Positions 1 to 5,575 of a DNA stretch of 10,396 nucleotides are shown here, piece after piece; the first letter of the stretch is position 1; each line of letters begins with the position of its first letter. The position numbers and the translations under genes are program-made. The notes beneath the pieces were generated by a model. The model did no database searches. It saw nothing but the letters and a program-made list of their open reading frames with translations, and was not told the origin of the DNA. The DNA comes from DATEMK01 sp035275625. Lineage in GTDB: Bacteria > Bacteroidota > Bacteroidia > AKYH767-A > OLB10. The stretch lies in NCBI GenBank assembly GCA_035275625.1, contig DATEMK010000252.1, forward strand, positions 1-10,396, read 5' to 3'.

Positions 1-14
1 AATAAGAAATAAAA

Positions 15-45
15 AAAACGCTCCCGATTGGATCGGGAACGTTTT
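15..45. terminator. Bidirectional hairpin terminator
   Basis: An inverted repeat with 14-base arms (15-28 and 32-45) closes on a 3-base loop. The only mismatch is C21 against A39. The core TCCCGAT/ATCGGGA is GC-rich and the outer arms are AAAA/TTTT, so an RNA read from either strand ends in a U run. It probably ends a gene lying left of the window and isolates the VOC gene from it. Confidence 0.75.
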
Positions 46-154
46 GAACAAAAAAGCGATTAAGAAAAAATTGTGATTTATCTTGGCTAAAAGATATTCA
101 TACATAAGATTCATAAATCAGCTGAAAAGTTGCATCCGTGAAAAAAATACGACA

Positions 155-186
155 TTTGGACGATGTTTTAAGAAAGTTTAATTTTG
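155..186 (+). promoter_or_regulatory. Bacteroidota-type promoter of the VOC gene
   Basis: TTTG at 155-158, a 20-base spacer, then TAATTTTG at 179-186 fit the primary sigma factor consensus of Bacteroidota (TTTG, 19-21 bases, TAnnTTTG). Transcription should start near 192, leaving a short A-rich leader before the ATG at 211. Both boxes are exact, which makes this one of the two best promoters in the window. Confidence 0.65.
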
Positions 187-210
187 TTTAACTAAAAAAC
201 AAATGCAAAA

Positions 211-654
211 ATGAAGACAAAACCTATCCCTGACGGTTTCCATACTGTCACACCTTACCTGGTAATTAAGGGTGCGGCACAATTAATTGAATTTATGAAA
301 AAGGCATTTGATGCAAAACAAATCTATGTTTCCAATCGTCCTGACGGAACCATCATGCATGCAACAATGCAGGTAGGTGATTCCATGGTGATGCTTGCTG
401 AAGCGACAGAGCAGCATCAGCTGCTCCCTGCGATGCTTTATCTTTATGTCCCTGATACCGATGCCGTTTACAAAAAAGCAATGGCAGCCGGGGCAACTTC
501 CATAATGGAACCTGCAGACCAGTTTTACGGTGACCGCAATGCAGGAGTGAAAGATGCAACAGGAACGCAATGGTGGATCGGAACTCACACCGAAGATGTA
601 AGTGAAGAAGAATTGAAAAAGAGGCAGGAAAAATTACTGATCAAGGCTCAATAA
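211..654 (+). CDS. VOC family protein, PhnB/glyoxalase-like
   Basis: This 147-residue protein belongs to the vicinal oxygen chelate superfamily, in the PhnB-like group of small cytoplasmic proteins with paired beta-alpha-beta-beta-beta modules. The N-terminal TPYLVIKGAAQLIEFMKKAF segment, the IMHA segment (His50), the LYLYVPDTDAVYKKAMAAGA segment (about 76-95) and QFYGDR (104-109) are typical of the family. The charged tail (about 128-145) with EDVSEEELKKR is also usual. Length is normal for a single-chain member. Its substrate cannot be read from the sequence; relatives include resistance proteins, lyases and many proteins of unknown function. An earlier ATG at 203 runs into a stop after three codons, so 211 is the start. 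A promoter lies just upstream and the gene appears monocistronic. Confidence 0.85.
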   Translation: MKTKPIPDGFHTVTPYLVIKGAAQLIEFMKKAFDAKQIYVSNRPDGTIMHATMQVGDSMVMLAEATEQHQLLPAMLYLYVPDTDAVYKKAMAAGATSIMEPADQFYGDRNAGVKDATGTQWWIGTHTEDVSEEELKKRQEKLLIKAQ

Positions 655-671
655 TTAAATCTTAATTTCCT

Positions 672-679
672 TATTTTTG
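672..679 (+). promoter_or_regulatory. Possible -7 box for the tRNA pair
   Basis: TATTTTTG matches TAnnTTTG exactly and lies 48 bases before tRNA-Gly, a sensible leader length. No TTTG was found at the expected distance upstream, so only half of the promoter is supported. The site is placed to drive tRNA-Gly and, by read-through, tRNA-Leu. Confidence 0.35.
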
Positions 680-726
680 TCGCCTCAAAAAATCAGGGAA
701 AAGTATCCTGGTTTGTGAAATATTAA

Positions 727-799
<73 letters not shown>

Positions 800-810
800 C
801 GGAGAAAAAG

Positions 811-870
811 TTATTGGTTAACCGTTATTTGTTATTAGGCAAAACATAATTTTAATCTAATAACCAATAA
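811..870. repeat. AT-rich inverted repeats between the two tRNAs
   Basis: TTATTGGTTA (811-820) is exactly inverted as TAACCAATAA (861-870). Inside it, GTTATTAG (831-838) is inverted as CTAATAAC (857-864). The unit GTTATT recurs several times, giving a foldable low-complexity spacer between tRNA-Gly and tRNA-Leu. A 13-base piece (824-836) recurs at 9252-9264. It may be a processing spacer or a copy of a dispersed intergenic repeat; the sequence does not decide. Confidence 0.5.
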
Positions 871-895
871 TTAATAACTAATAGCTTTTTTTTCT

Positions 896-980
896 GCCTG
901 GGTGGTGGAACTGGTAGACACGCAGGACTTAAAATCCTGTGGCCGTTGAGGCTGTACGGGTTCGATTCCCGTCCCGGGTA
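896..980 (+). tRNA. tRNA-Leu(UAA), probable integration target
   Basis: This is an 85-base class II tRNA. The acceptor GCCTGGG (896-902) pairs with CCCGGGT (973-979), with wobble pairs, and the discriminator is A980. The anticodon stem CAGGA/TCCTG (923-927 and 935-939) encloses a seven-base loop with anticodon TAA at 930-932. A long variable arm and the T arm ACGGGTTCGATTCCCGT follow. CCA is not encoded. It decodes UUA and UUG. A tyrosine recombinase gene ends about 150 bases downstream, the classic arrangement for a tRNA used as an integration site; the gene itself is intact. Confidence 0.95.
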
Positions 981-982
981 CA

Positions 983-1022
983 AGGCTGAAACAGCTAATA
1001 ATAAAGCGGTTGCAGCCTTTTT
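983..1022 (+). terminator. Terminator after tRNA-Leu
   Basis: AAGGCTG (983-989 region) pairs with CAGCCTT (1013-1019), which is followed directly by a run of T. The loop is long (about 24 bases) and contains a competing small hairpin, GCTG-AAA-CAGC. It probably ends the tRNA transcript. If the element recombines at the tRNA 3' end, this terminator may belong to the element rather than the host. Confidence 0.5.
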
Positions 1023-1044
1023 TAATTGCCGTAATATTTGTTCT

Positions 1045-1099
1045 TTTTTCGCATAAAGTGCCATTGAGTGCGAAAAAGTGGGGAATTGATTGGGGAATT
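1045..1099. repeat. Inverted repeat plus tandem direct repeats, candidate att arm sites
   Basis: TTTTTCGCA (1045-1053) and TGCGAAAAA (1069-1077) form a perfect 9-base inverted repeat with a 15-base gap. Two copies of TGGGGAATT follow at 1079-1087 and 1091-1099, 12 bases apart. No T run follows either strand of the inverted repeat, so it is not a usual terminator. Lying between a tRNA 3' end and an integrase gene, the cluster has the form of recombinase and excisionase arm-binding sites. Confidence 0.45.
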
Positions 1100-1132
1100 T
1101 TCTGTTTTGAGTGATCATTTTTAGTTTAATTT

Positions 1133-2551
1133 TCATTTTTCAACCTCCATTTCTAATTGATTTTGTTTTGAATTATTTCTGATTTGTTCTAATTCGATTT
1201 TGCGTTTATCTTGAAAAACCCCTCTAAAGGTTTTAGCAACTTCCTTCGCAATTACTTCCCTATTGCGGTAGTGTTTATCCAGTACTGTTCCTAATGAATG
1301 GCCAATAATTATTCTTGCGATATCGTCACCATATTGCAGGGCCATACTAGTTGCGTAGGTCTTGCGTAAATTCTTAAATGTTAAAATTCTTCCAGTATTA
1401 AGCTTCGAATAGTAATGAGAAAATGCTCTTGTTATCAAATCCGAAAGGGCACGGGTTCGATTGCTTTCAATTTCAGGCGCAATAATATAATTATCGGAAT
1501 CCTTGAATTTTTCGTAACCCAAGGAATAAAGTAATTCTCGTAACTCATTTGTAACCGGAACATCAATGTGCCTGATCGTTTCCTGCTTAGTCAAATTTAA
1601 AATTCGGTTTACCTTTAGATTTGGAACTTTAATAGTGATGGGAATTTTATTTTCTTCTTTGATATCACTGAATTTAGCAGTGAGAAGATTTTCCCGTCTC
1701 ATGCCACCGTACAAGCCAAAAGAAAACACATCTGGCATAAAATAACGTTCATAATTGCGCTCCAATTTGCTTCCATGCTCATAATGTTGGATTCCATTCC
1801 CAGGCTTCTTGGATTCAGCAATTAACCTCTCAAATTCGCTCTCAGTTATTGTTTGAGGATCAGGAGGTGGTTCGTATTCCCTATTAATCGTGGCGAACCA
1901 ATTTCGTTCAGGTACTTTGAATTCCTGCATATGCCACGACAAAAATGTGGTCAAGTGCCCGAGATACTTGTTGATGGTTCGTGGTGAAAAGTTATTATCA
2001 AGTAATTCCTTATAAAAATACCCCATCATAAAATCATTAAGTTGATCTGCTTTGAGTAACCCTACATTAATATTATATTTCTTTTGACTTTTAAGAAAAA
2101 ATCCAAATGCCCTCTCAATATCTTTAATATAATCCGTACTTTTTTCTTCTTGACGATGAAACGGTACATTTTCATTATTCAATACTCCAATATATCGGGC
2201 GAATCCGTTTATCAAAAACGGTGAGTTATCTTCTGGCATTCGTTTGTTCACTTCCATGTGCAACACATTTGGCACTTCCACAATTCCTTCCTTTATTTCT
2301 CTTTCAAATTCCATTGCTTCCTTTATTGCTTCGTCAATGTTTCTTGAATTTAATTTCTTTGTTTTCCTTTTATTTTTAGTTCCGGGAATATGTATATAGG
2401 TCTTAAATACGTGTGAATCTCCAAATGGACAGCGTTTCAATGGTTTTCCCGTTTCTTTACATATTTCCGAAACATTTGTGTTGCATTTATAACAATATAC
2501 TGTTAACCCTTTCCATTTCTTCGTTTTCGGAATATACAATGGATTTGCCAT
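1133..2551 (-). CDS. Tyrosine recombinase/integrase with N-terminal Cys cluster
   Basis: This 472-residue integrase cuts and rejoins DNA through a phosphotyrosine bond and is the likely driver of integration at tRNA-Leu. A Cys-rich N-terminus (C20, C23, C31, C41) could bind zinc. A core-binding SAM-like domain lies at about 135-215 and the catalytic domain at about 235-440. Visible catalytic residues are R285 in GGMRRENLL, a probable hairpin Lys near 313, R396 in KNLRKTYAT, H418 in IGHS and the nucleophile Y428, ten residues after H418 as usual. The first His of the HxxR box is Lys (K393). The ATG at 2551 keeps the Cys cluster and overlaps the upstream gene by 65 bp on the same strand, suggesting coupled translation. 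The gene is intact and reads toward tRNA-Leu. Confidence 0.92.
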   Translation of the reverse strand: MANPLYIPKTKKWKGLTVYCYKCNTNVSEICKETGKPLKRCPFGDSHVFKTYIHIPGTKNKRKTKKLNSRNIDEAIKEAMEFEREIKEGIVEVPNVLHMEVNKRMPEDNSPFLINGFARYIGVLNNENVPFHRQEEKSTDYIKDIERAFGFFLKSQKKYNINVGLLKADQLNDFMMGYFYKELLDNNFSPRTINKYLGHLTTFLSWHMQEFKVPERNWFATINREYEPPPDPQTITESEFERLIAESKKPGNGIQHYEHGSKLERNYERYFMPDVFSFGLYGGMRRENLLTAKFSDIKEENKIPITIKVPNLKVNRILNLTKQETIRHIDVPVTNELRELLYSLGYEKFKDSDNYIIAPEIESNRTRALSDLITRAFSHYYSKLNTGRILTFKNLRKTYATSMALQYGDDIARIIIGHSLGTVLDKHYRNREVIAKEVAKTFRGVFQDKRKIELEQIRNNSKQNQLEMEVEK

Positions 2552-2906
2552 CGGTGCTGGATGGTAACTCGTTTATTATTTTATGCAACCTTGCCAGGCA
2601 TGTTTTTTCGTGTTCTCCTTGTGGTAAATAAGTAATTGAATTTTGCTCTTTTTTAAGTGATATAGTATTTACAGAGATAGAAAGGAGTTTGGCTAATTTA
2701 TCTGTACCATATTTTTCAATGCAGTATTGGAAAGACTGAATTGTTAGAGCGTTTGTAAATTCAAAGTTTAAGACATATTTTTTTCGAGCTCCATAATCCG
2801 AAAAAATTGTTACGTTATGATTTTTGCACCAGCGGTTGACAGAACGCGTATCTTTATACTGAAGTTGATTTTTAATATCCCTTAAATATGTTCGCTCTTT
2901 TAGCAT
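2487..2906 (-). CDS. Excisionase-like helix-turn-helix protein
   Basis: This 139-residue protein has an N-terminal segment (about 6-54: YLRDIKNQL, then DTRSVNRWCKNHNV, a basic GARKKY turn and FEFTNAL) that resembles the winged helix-turn-helix of MerR/excisionase-type DNA-binding proteins. The remaining 80 residues are helical and charged and were not recognised. Its promoter is immediately upstream, and its last 21 codons overlap the start of the integrase in another frame, so the two are co-expressed. The likely role is directing the integrase toward excision or controlling the operon. The fold is inferred from residue pattern and context only; it could instead be a plain regulator. Confidence 0.6.
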   Translation of the reverse strand: MLKERTYLRDIKNQLQYKDTRSVNRWCKNHNVTIFSDYGARKKYVLNFEFTNALTIQSFQYCIEKYGTDKLAKLLSISVNTISLKKEQNSITYLPQGEHEKTCLARLHKIINELPSSTDGKSIVYSENEEMERVNSILL

Positions 2907-2932
2907 TCTTAATCAAGTTTTAATTTCCGACA

Positions 2933-2963
2933 CAAAATTATTTTTGTAAAGCTGCCTGACAAA
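2933..2963 (-). promoter_or_regulatory. Promoter of the excisionase-integrase operon
   Basis: Read on the - strand, TTTG (2963-2960), a 19-base spacer and TAATTTTG (2940-2933) match the Bacteroidota primary promoter exactly. Transcription should begin near 2926, 20 bases before the ATG at 2906. The TTTG box lies inside the T run of the terminator of the upstream RteC-like gene. Confidence 0.7.
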
Positions 2964-2994
2964 ACAAAAAGTTTACAATTATTTAATTGTAAAC
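2960..2994 (-). terminator. Terminator of the RteC-like gene
   Basis: GTTTACAATTA (2971-2981) and TAATTGTAAAC (2984-2994) are perfect 11-base inverted arms around two bases. On the - strand they are followed by TTTTTGTTTTG. The hairpin begins one base past the stop codon (2996-2998). It fits an intrinsic terminator, though with an AT-rich stem. The same palindrome sits just upstream of the excisionase-integrase promoter and could also bind a dimeric regulator. Confidence 0.7.
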
Positions 2995-2995
2995 A

Positions 2996-3463
2996 TTACG
3001 CGCAAATGGCAATAATTTTTTCTAAATCATTTTCAGGAGGGTCGCTGATGGTTCGGCTCAAAGTAGTTTTCAGGGTATTGGTATTTAATTTCTGATTGTA
3101 TTTATTCAAAAAATTTTGGGCTAACAACAAATGAAAGTTTTCTTTTTTATTAATCGCATCAATATATACCAGGCGATTGAAGATATAAACAAGATTTCGT
3201 AGAGTAGAAAGCCAGTTTATTGGCTCTGGCGTTCCCAAAAAGATGGCTTCAAACGTTTCATAGGAACATGCGATAAATCCTCTACTCAATAATTCAGTAT
3301 GGAATTTGTTTAATTTCTCCTCAGTTTTTCGCCAGCCAAAAATACATGCGGGTTTATATTCAATTATTGCACTGTCTGAAGAACTTTTCATATAATTCTC
3401 AATCTCCTCTTTAACGATTTGTCGGAGTAAGTTGTGAAGCTGGTGTGAAAGATCTTCCTGCAT
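2996..3463 (-). CDS. RteC-like protein of Bacteroidota mobile elements
   Basis: This 155-residue protein resembles the C-terminal region of RteC-type proteins, which are widespread on Bacteroidota conjugative and integrative elements. The pattern is a Trp (W44) followed by KTEEKLNKFHTELLSRGFI, then F71-x3-F75 and INWLSTLRNLVYIFNRLVY (about 82-100, W84), ending with a charged helical tail in which LKTTLSRTIS (131-140) matches the usual position of the C-terminal DNA-binding-like segment. In CTnDOT, RteC controls excision genes; here the gene sits just upstream of an excisionase-integrase pair, so a similar regulatory role is plausible but inferred. It is transcribed separately, ended by the hairpin at 2971-2994. 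It is shorter than classic RteC. Confidence 0.6.
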   Translation of the reverse strand: MQEDLSHQLHNLLRQIVKEEIENYMKSSSDSAIIEYKPACIFGWRKTEEKLNKFHTELLSRGFIACSYETFEAIFLGTPEPINWLSTLRNLVYIFNRLVYIDAINKKENFHLLLAQNFLNKYNQKLNTNTLKTTLSRTISDPPENDLEKIIAICA

Positions 3464-3497
3464 CTTTAGGTTTAGCTTAGGGTGCTAAGAATTAAAT

Positions 3498-3554
3498 GCA
3501 GAGGATAACTTAAATTATCCTGAACTCAGCCATAACCAGTCTGCAGATAACTTA
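3498..3554. promoter_or_regulatory. Candidate operator upstream of the RteC-like gene
   Basis: AGGATAA (3502-3508) and TTATCCT (3515-3521) form a perfect inverted repeat with a six-base gap, 39 bases upstream of the start codon at 3463. GATAACTTA inside it (3504-3512) recurs at 3546-3554, and TGCAGA precedes each copy. No clear TAnnTTTG box was found for this gene, so the repeats are the main visible control signal. Confidence 0.4.
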
Positions 3555-3622
3555 GAATAGCAAAGTAAAAGTTCACCTTCTTTAATTTACTTCATGGGAT
3601 TAGGAACTCCTACTTATGACTT

Positions 3623-3641
3623 AAGAGGCTCTCGCCTCTTT
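3623..3641. terminator. Small hairpin downstream of the 118-residue gene
   Basis: AAGAGGC (3623-3629) and GCCTCTT (3634-3640) are perfect arms with a four-base TCTC loop. It lies about 60 bases past the stop of the - strand gene ending at 3700. The following T run is poor on both strands, so it may be a weak terminator or an RNA-stabilising hairpin. The rest of 3464-3699 has no supported gene. Confidence 0.4.
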
Positions 3642-3699
3642 GATTGAAAATGCAGGAAGAAAAATTAGATGTTAATTGCAAAAGGAGTGCCAAAGATAC

Positions 3700-4056
3700 T
3701 CACTCTAATAACTTTATTATAATATCTTTTAAAAAGTTCAACTCGACAGTTTTTGAGATGACATCATTCTCGTCATATAGTTGGCTTTCTTCAGATCGTG
3801 TATCAGAGAAAACTTCAGAAAACAAATCGAGAATTTCTTGCTTATCCTTTGCCAATTTAAGTGCAACTACCATTTCATTAGTAAAATTATTGTCCCATTT
3901 TTCCAGCAATTTTTTTTGCTGCGTTGCTCTTTCCTCATCTTCATGGTGACAATGACGGATGTTATTTGCAATATCGGTATAATTTTTAAGTGCATTAAAC
4001 AGGCTGCTTCGTAGAGCTTCTTTGTTAAATTGCTCAGATTTTTGTTCTAAAGGCAT
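3700..4056 (-). CDS. Unrecognised 118-residue protein
   Basis: I do not recognise this protein. It is soluble, acidic overall and predicted helical, without signal peptide or membrane segment. Visible features are a His/Cys cluster RHCHHEDEER (34-43), a central helix LAKDKQEILDLFSEVFSD (68-85) and a hydrophobic tail FLKDIIIKLLE. The - strand frame is preferred over the overlapping + frames, which are rich in Ser, Phe and Cys and look like antisense shadows. It is divergent from the HEPN-membrane gene with 71 bases between the start codons, so the two could be co-regulated. A role as an accessory or antitoxin of that neighbour is possible but has no motif support. Confidence 0.65.
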   Translation of the reverse strand: MPLEQKSEQFNKEALRSSLFNALKNYTDIANNIRHCHHEDEERATQQKKLLEKWDNNFTNEMVVALKLAKDKQEILDLFSEVFSDTRSEESQLYDENDVISKTVELNFLKDIIIKLLE

Positions 4057-4088
4057 GTGTAAAGCATATCATAATGTTTTTATTTTTG
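4056..4088 (+). promoter_or_regulatory. Probable promoter of the HEPN-membrane gene
   Basis: TATTTTTG (4081-4088) is an exact TAnnTTTG box, with TGTG (4056-4059), one mismatch from TTTG, 21 bases upstream. Transcription would start near 4096, 32 bases before the ATG at 4128. The upstream box overlaps the start codon of the divergent gene, so use of the two promoters could interfere. Confidence 0.45.
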
Positions 4089-4127
4089 TAAAGGGCTTGA
4101 TCTAATAAAAAAAGCAAAATTCCAATC

Positions 4128-5285
4128 ATGAAAGAAGAAGAGAAGAATACACTTGAGGCACTTGAAATCTTTCTTAAATCTTTTAGAAAATTTATTGTCC
4201 AGGAACTTGAAAAATCAAACCCAGGATTTTGGGAAACTGAATTCGAAAATGCTTTAAAAAACAATAAGCAAGGAAAAAAAGATAGAAATGCAGAATGGAA
4301 AGATTCGGTTAAGAGAAGGGGTAACAAACCAACCATTGAATTGATCGACTTTAAATATCTGGAACTTTTTGCAGAAAATAAAATAGGATTGTTTCAACGC
4401 TTTTTTAGAAATGATACATATTATTTGCCCACTTGGCTCAGTGAAATAACCAAAGTGAGAAACTTTCTTGATCACTATAATTCAGATTTAGATAACAGGG
4501 ATATCGCCAAAGCTTGGATTCACATGGAAAAAATAGCTTATTGTACAGGTGATGTGAACTTAGGAATTGCACTTAAAGAGATAAAGGAAAGAGCAGTATA
4601 TAGAAAAATTAAGCGGAGATTATTTTTTTCGATTGCTATATTAATTATTAGCGTTGGTGGTTTTTTTATTTATTATTTGGAATATATCAAACATCTACCG
4701 GCAACAGACGGTTATCTAAATGCGGATACAATTAAAAATACTTTGACTCCATATAAAGATACTTCCCTGGTTTCAGAAAATCCTGTTTCTAGGTCAGCGT
4801 CCGAAAATAATTCAAAAATAGCAGCTATAAATAAGGAAACTCCTTCAGTTGCGAAGAAGGAGCCAGTAATTATAAAAACAGAAACTCCAATTGAAAATCC
4901 AGACCCAATGCAAGAAACGACCATTGTAAAAGAAATTTCAGGTTCTCCACAAGATATTGGGAAGCCGATAGAACGTTATACGCCACCAGTTAATCCTCCT
5001 GAATGTATGACGAAAAATACAGGAATGATTAAATTTATAAATAGAACGGGAAATGATATTAAAATAATCATAAGCTATGATGAATCGCCATTATTACCTC
5101 CAAATAGTTGGGCCTTAAATAGACCTGATGGTTTTATTAAAAGAATTCCAATAACTATTGATGCTAATGATAGTGAATATGTTTCATTACCTTATGAAAT
5201 GAGAATTGATTATACTTATCAAGGAAAGGATAAAACTGCAAAAGTACCTGCAAAATGTGATACAATTCCAAAAATATTAAATTGA
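4128..5285 (+). CDS. HEPN-domain membrane protein with Cys-flanked external C-terminus
   Basis: This 385-residue protein has three parts. Residues about 8-150 resemble the Swt1-like HEPN family: a leading helix LEIFLKSFRKFIVQELE, W35, IELIDFKYLELF, and KVRNFLDHYN, which gives the Rx4H pair R111/H116 that acts in RNA cleavage in many HEPN RNases. One membrane helix follows (about 165-184), preceded by KIKRR, which places the HEPN domain in the cytoplasm. A Ser/Thr/Pro/Glu-rich linker (about 190-290) leads to a beta-rich domain (293-377) bounded by C293 and C377, with GMIKFINRTGNDIKIII; similar Cys-flanked domains end many Bacteroidota proteins. The likely picture is an external sensor joined to a cytoplasmic RNase or RNA-binding domain. 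Domain calls come from pattern memory, and activity is inferred. Confidence 0.65.
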   Translation: MKEEEKNTLEALEIFLKSFRKFIVQELEKSNPGFWETEFENALKNNKQGKKDRNAEWKDSVKRRGNKPTIELIDFKYLELFAENKIGLFQRFFRNDTYYLPTWLSEITKVRNFLDHYNSDLDNRDIAKAWIHMEKIAYCTGDVNLGIALKEIKERAVYRKIKRRLFFSIAILIISVGGFFIYYLEYIKHLPATDGYLNADTIKNTLTPYKDTSLVSENPVSRSASENNSKIAAINKETPSVAKKEPVIIKTETPIENPDPMQETTIVKEISGSPQDIGKPIERYTPPVNPPECMTKNTGMIKFINRTGNDIKIIISYDESPLLPPNSWALNRPDGFIKRIPITIDANDSEYVSLPYEMRIDYTYQGKDKTAKVPAKCDTIPKILN

Positions 5286-5466
5286 ATATCAAATCATTCA
5301 TGTCGTATGCTTTCAAATTCAAGTGAGACACATCTCCTATCGCATTTAGTGAAAAGCCACACCTTTATTTTGGCATCCATTAAGGAATGCGGCTGATCAT
5401 TTGAAAACACTTAACCACTTTTCCTCTATTAAATAAATTTCTTATAAAATTTTTACAACTGTACTT

Positions 5467-5571
5467 ATTTTTTAAATTGTGCTGTAACACCATCTAGCCT
5501 CTTGACCTTTTTCCTTGTCGAGTTACCATGCTTGAAAAACAAATTCATTCACAATTTAAAAAATTTCAATC
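5467..5571 (+). promoter_or_regulatory. Structured leader before the nuclease-like gene
   Basis: ATTTTTTAAATTGTG (5467-5481) and CACAATTTAAAAAAT (5550-5564) are perfect 15-base inverted arms around 68 bases. Smaller pairings nest inside: GTAAC/GTTAC (5484-5488, 5522-5526) and CTTGAC/GTCGAG (5501-5506, 5517-5522, one wobble). The right arm ends 7 bases before the ATG at 5572, so folding could limit ribosome access. No TAnnTTTG promoter was found in the whole gap 5286-5571. Confidence 0.45.
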
Positions 5572-5575
5572 ATGA
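5528..5575 (+). CDS. Possible 15-codon leader peptide
   Basis: An ATG at 5528 opens a 15-codon frame (MLEKQIHSQFKKFQS). Its TGA overlaps the ATG of the next gene as ATGA (5572-5575), the usual geometry for coupled translation. The frame runs through the right arm of the 15-base inverted repeat, so translating it would open that hairpin. It may be chance in AT-rich DNA; there is no direct evidence of expression. Confidence 0.3.
   Translation: MLEKQIHSQFKKFQS

Noticed and set aside
642..648. CAAGGCT shared with the sequence after tRNA-Leu
   Set aside because: Seven bases within the end of the VOC gene are expected by chance.
852..1136. 94-residue open frame on the - strand
   Set aside because: It runs antisense through tRNA-Leu and its terminator; the PGRESNP-type stretch is the familiar false translation of a tRNA gene.
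1133..2551. Integrase as a decayed pseudogene because of the His-to-Lys change
   Set aside because: The frame is complete, the other catalytic residues and their spacing are intact, and this position varies in active tyrosine recombinases.
3644..3949. 101-residue + strand frame and a second one at 3781-4014
   Set aside because: Both are Ser/Phe/Cys-rich shadows opposite the 118-residue gene, whose own composition looks natural.
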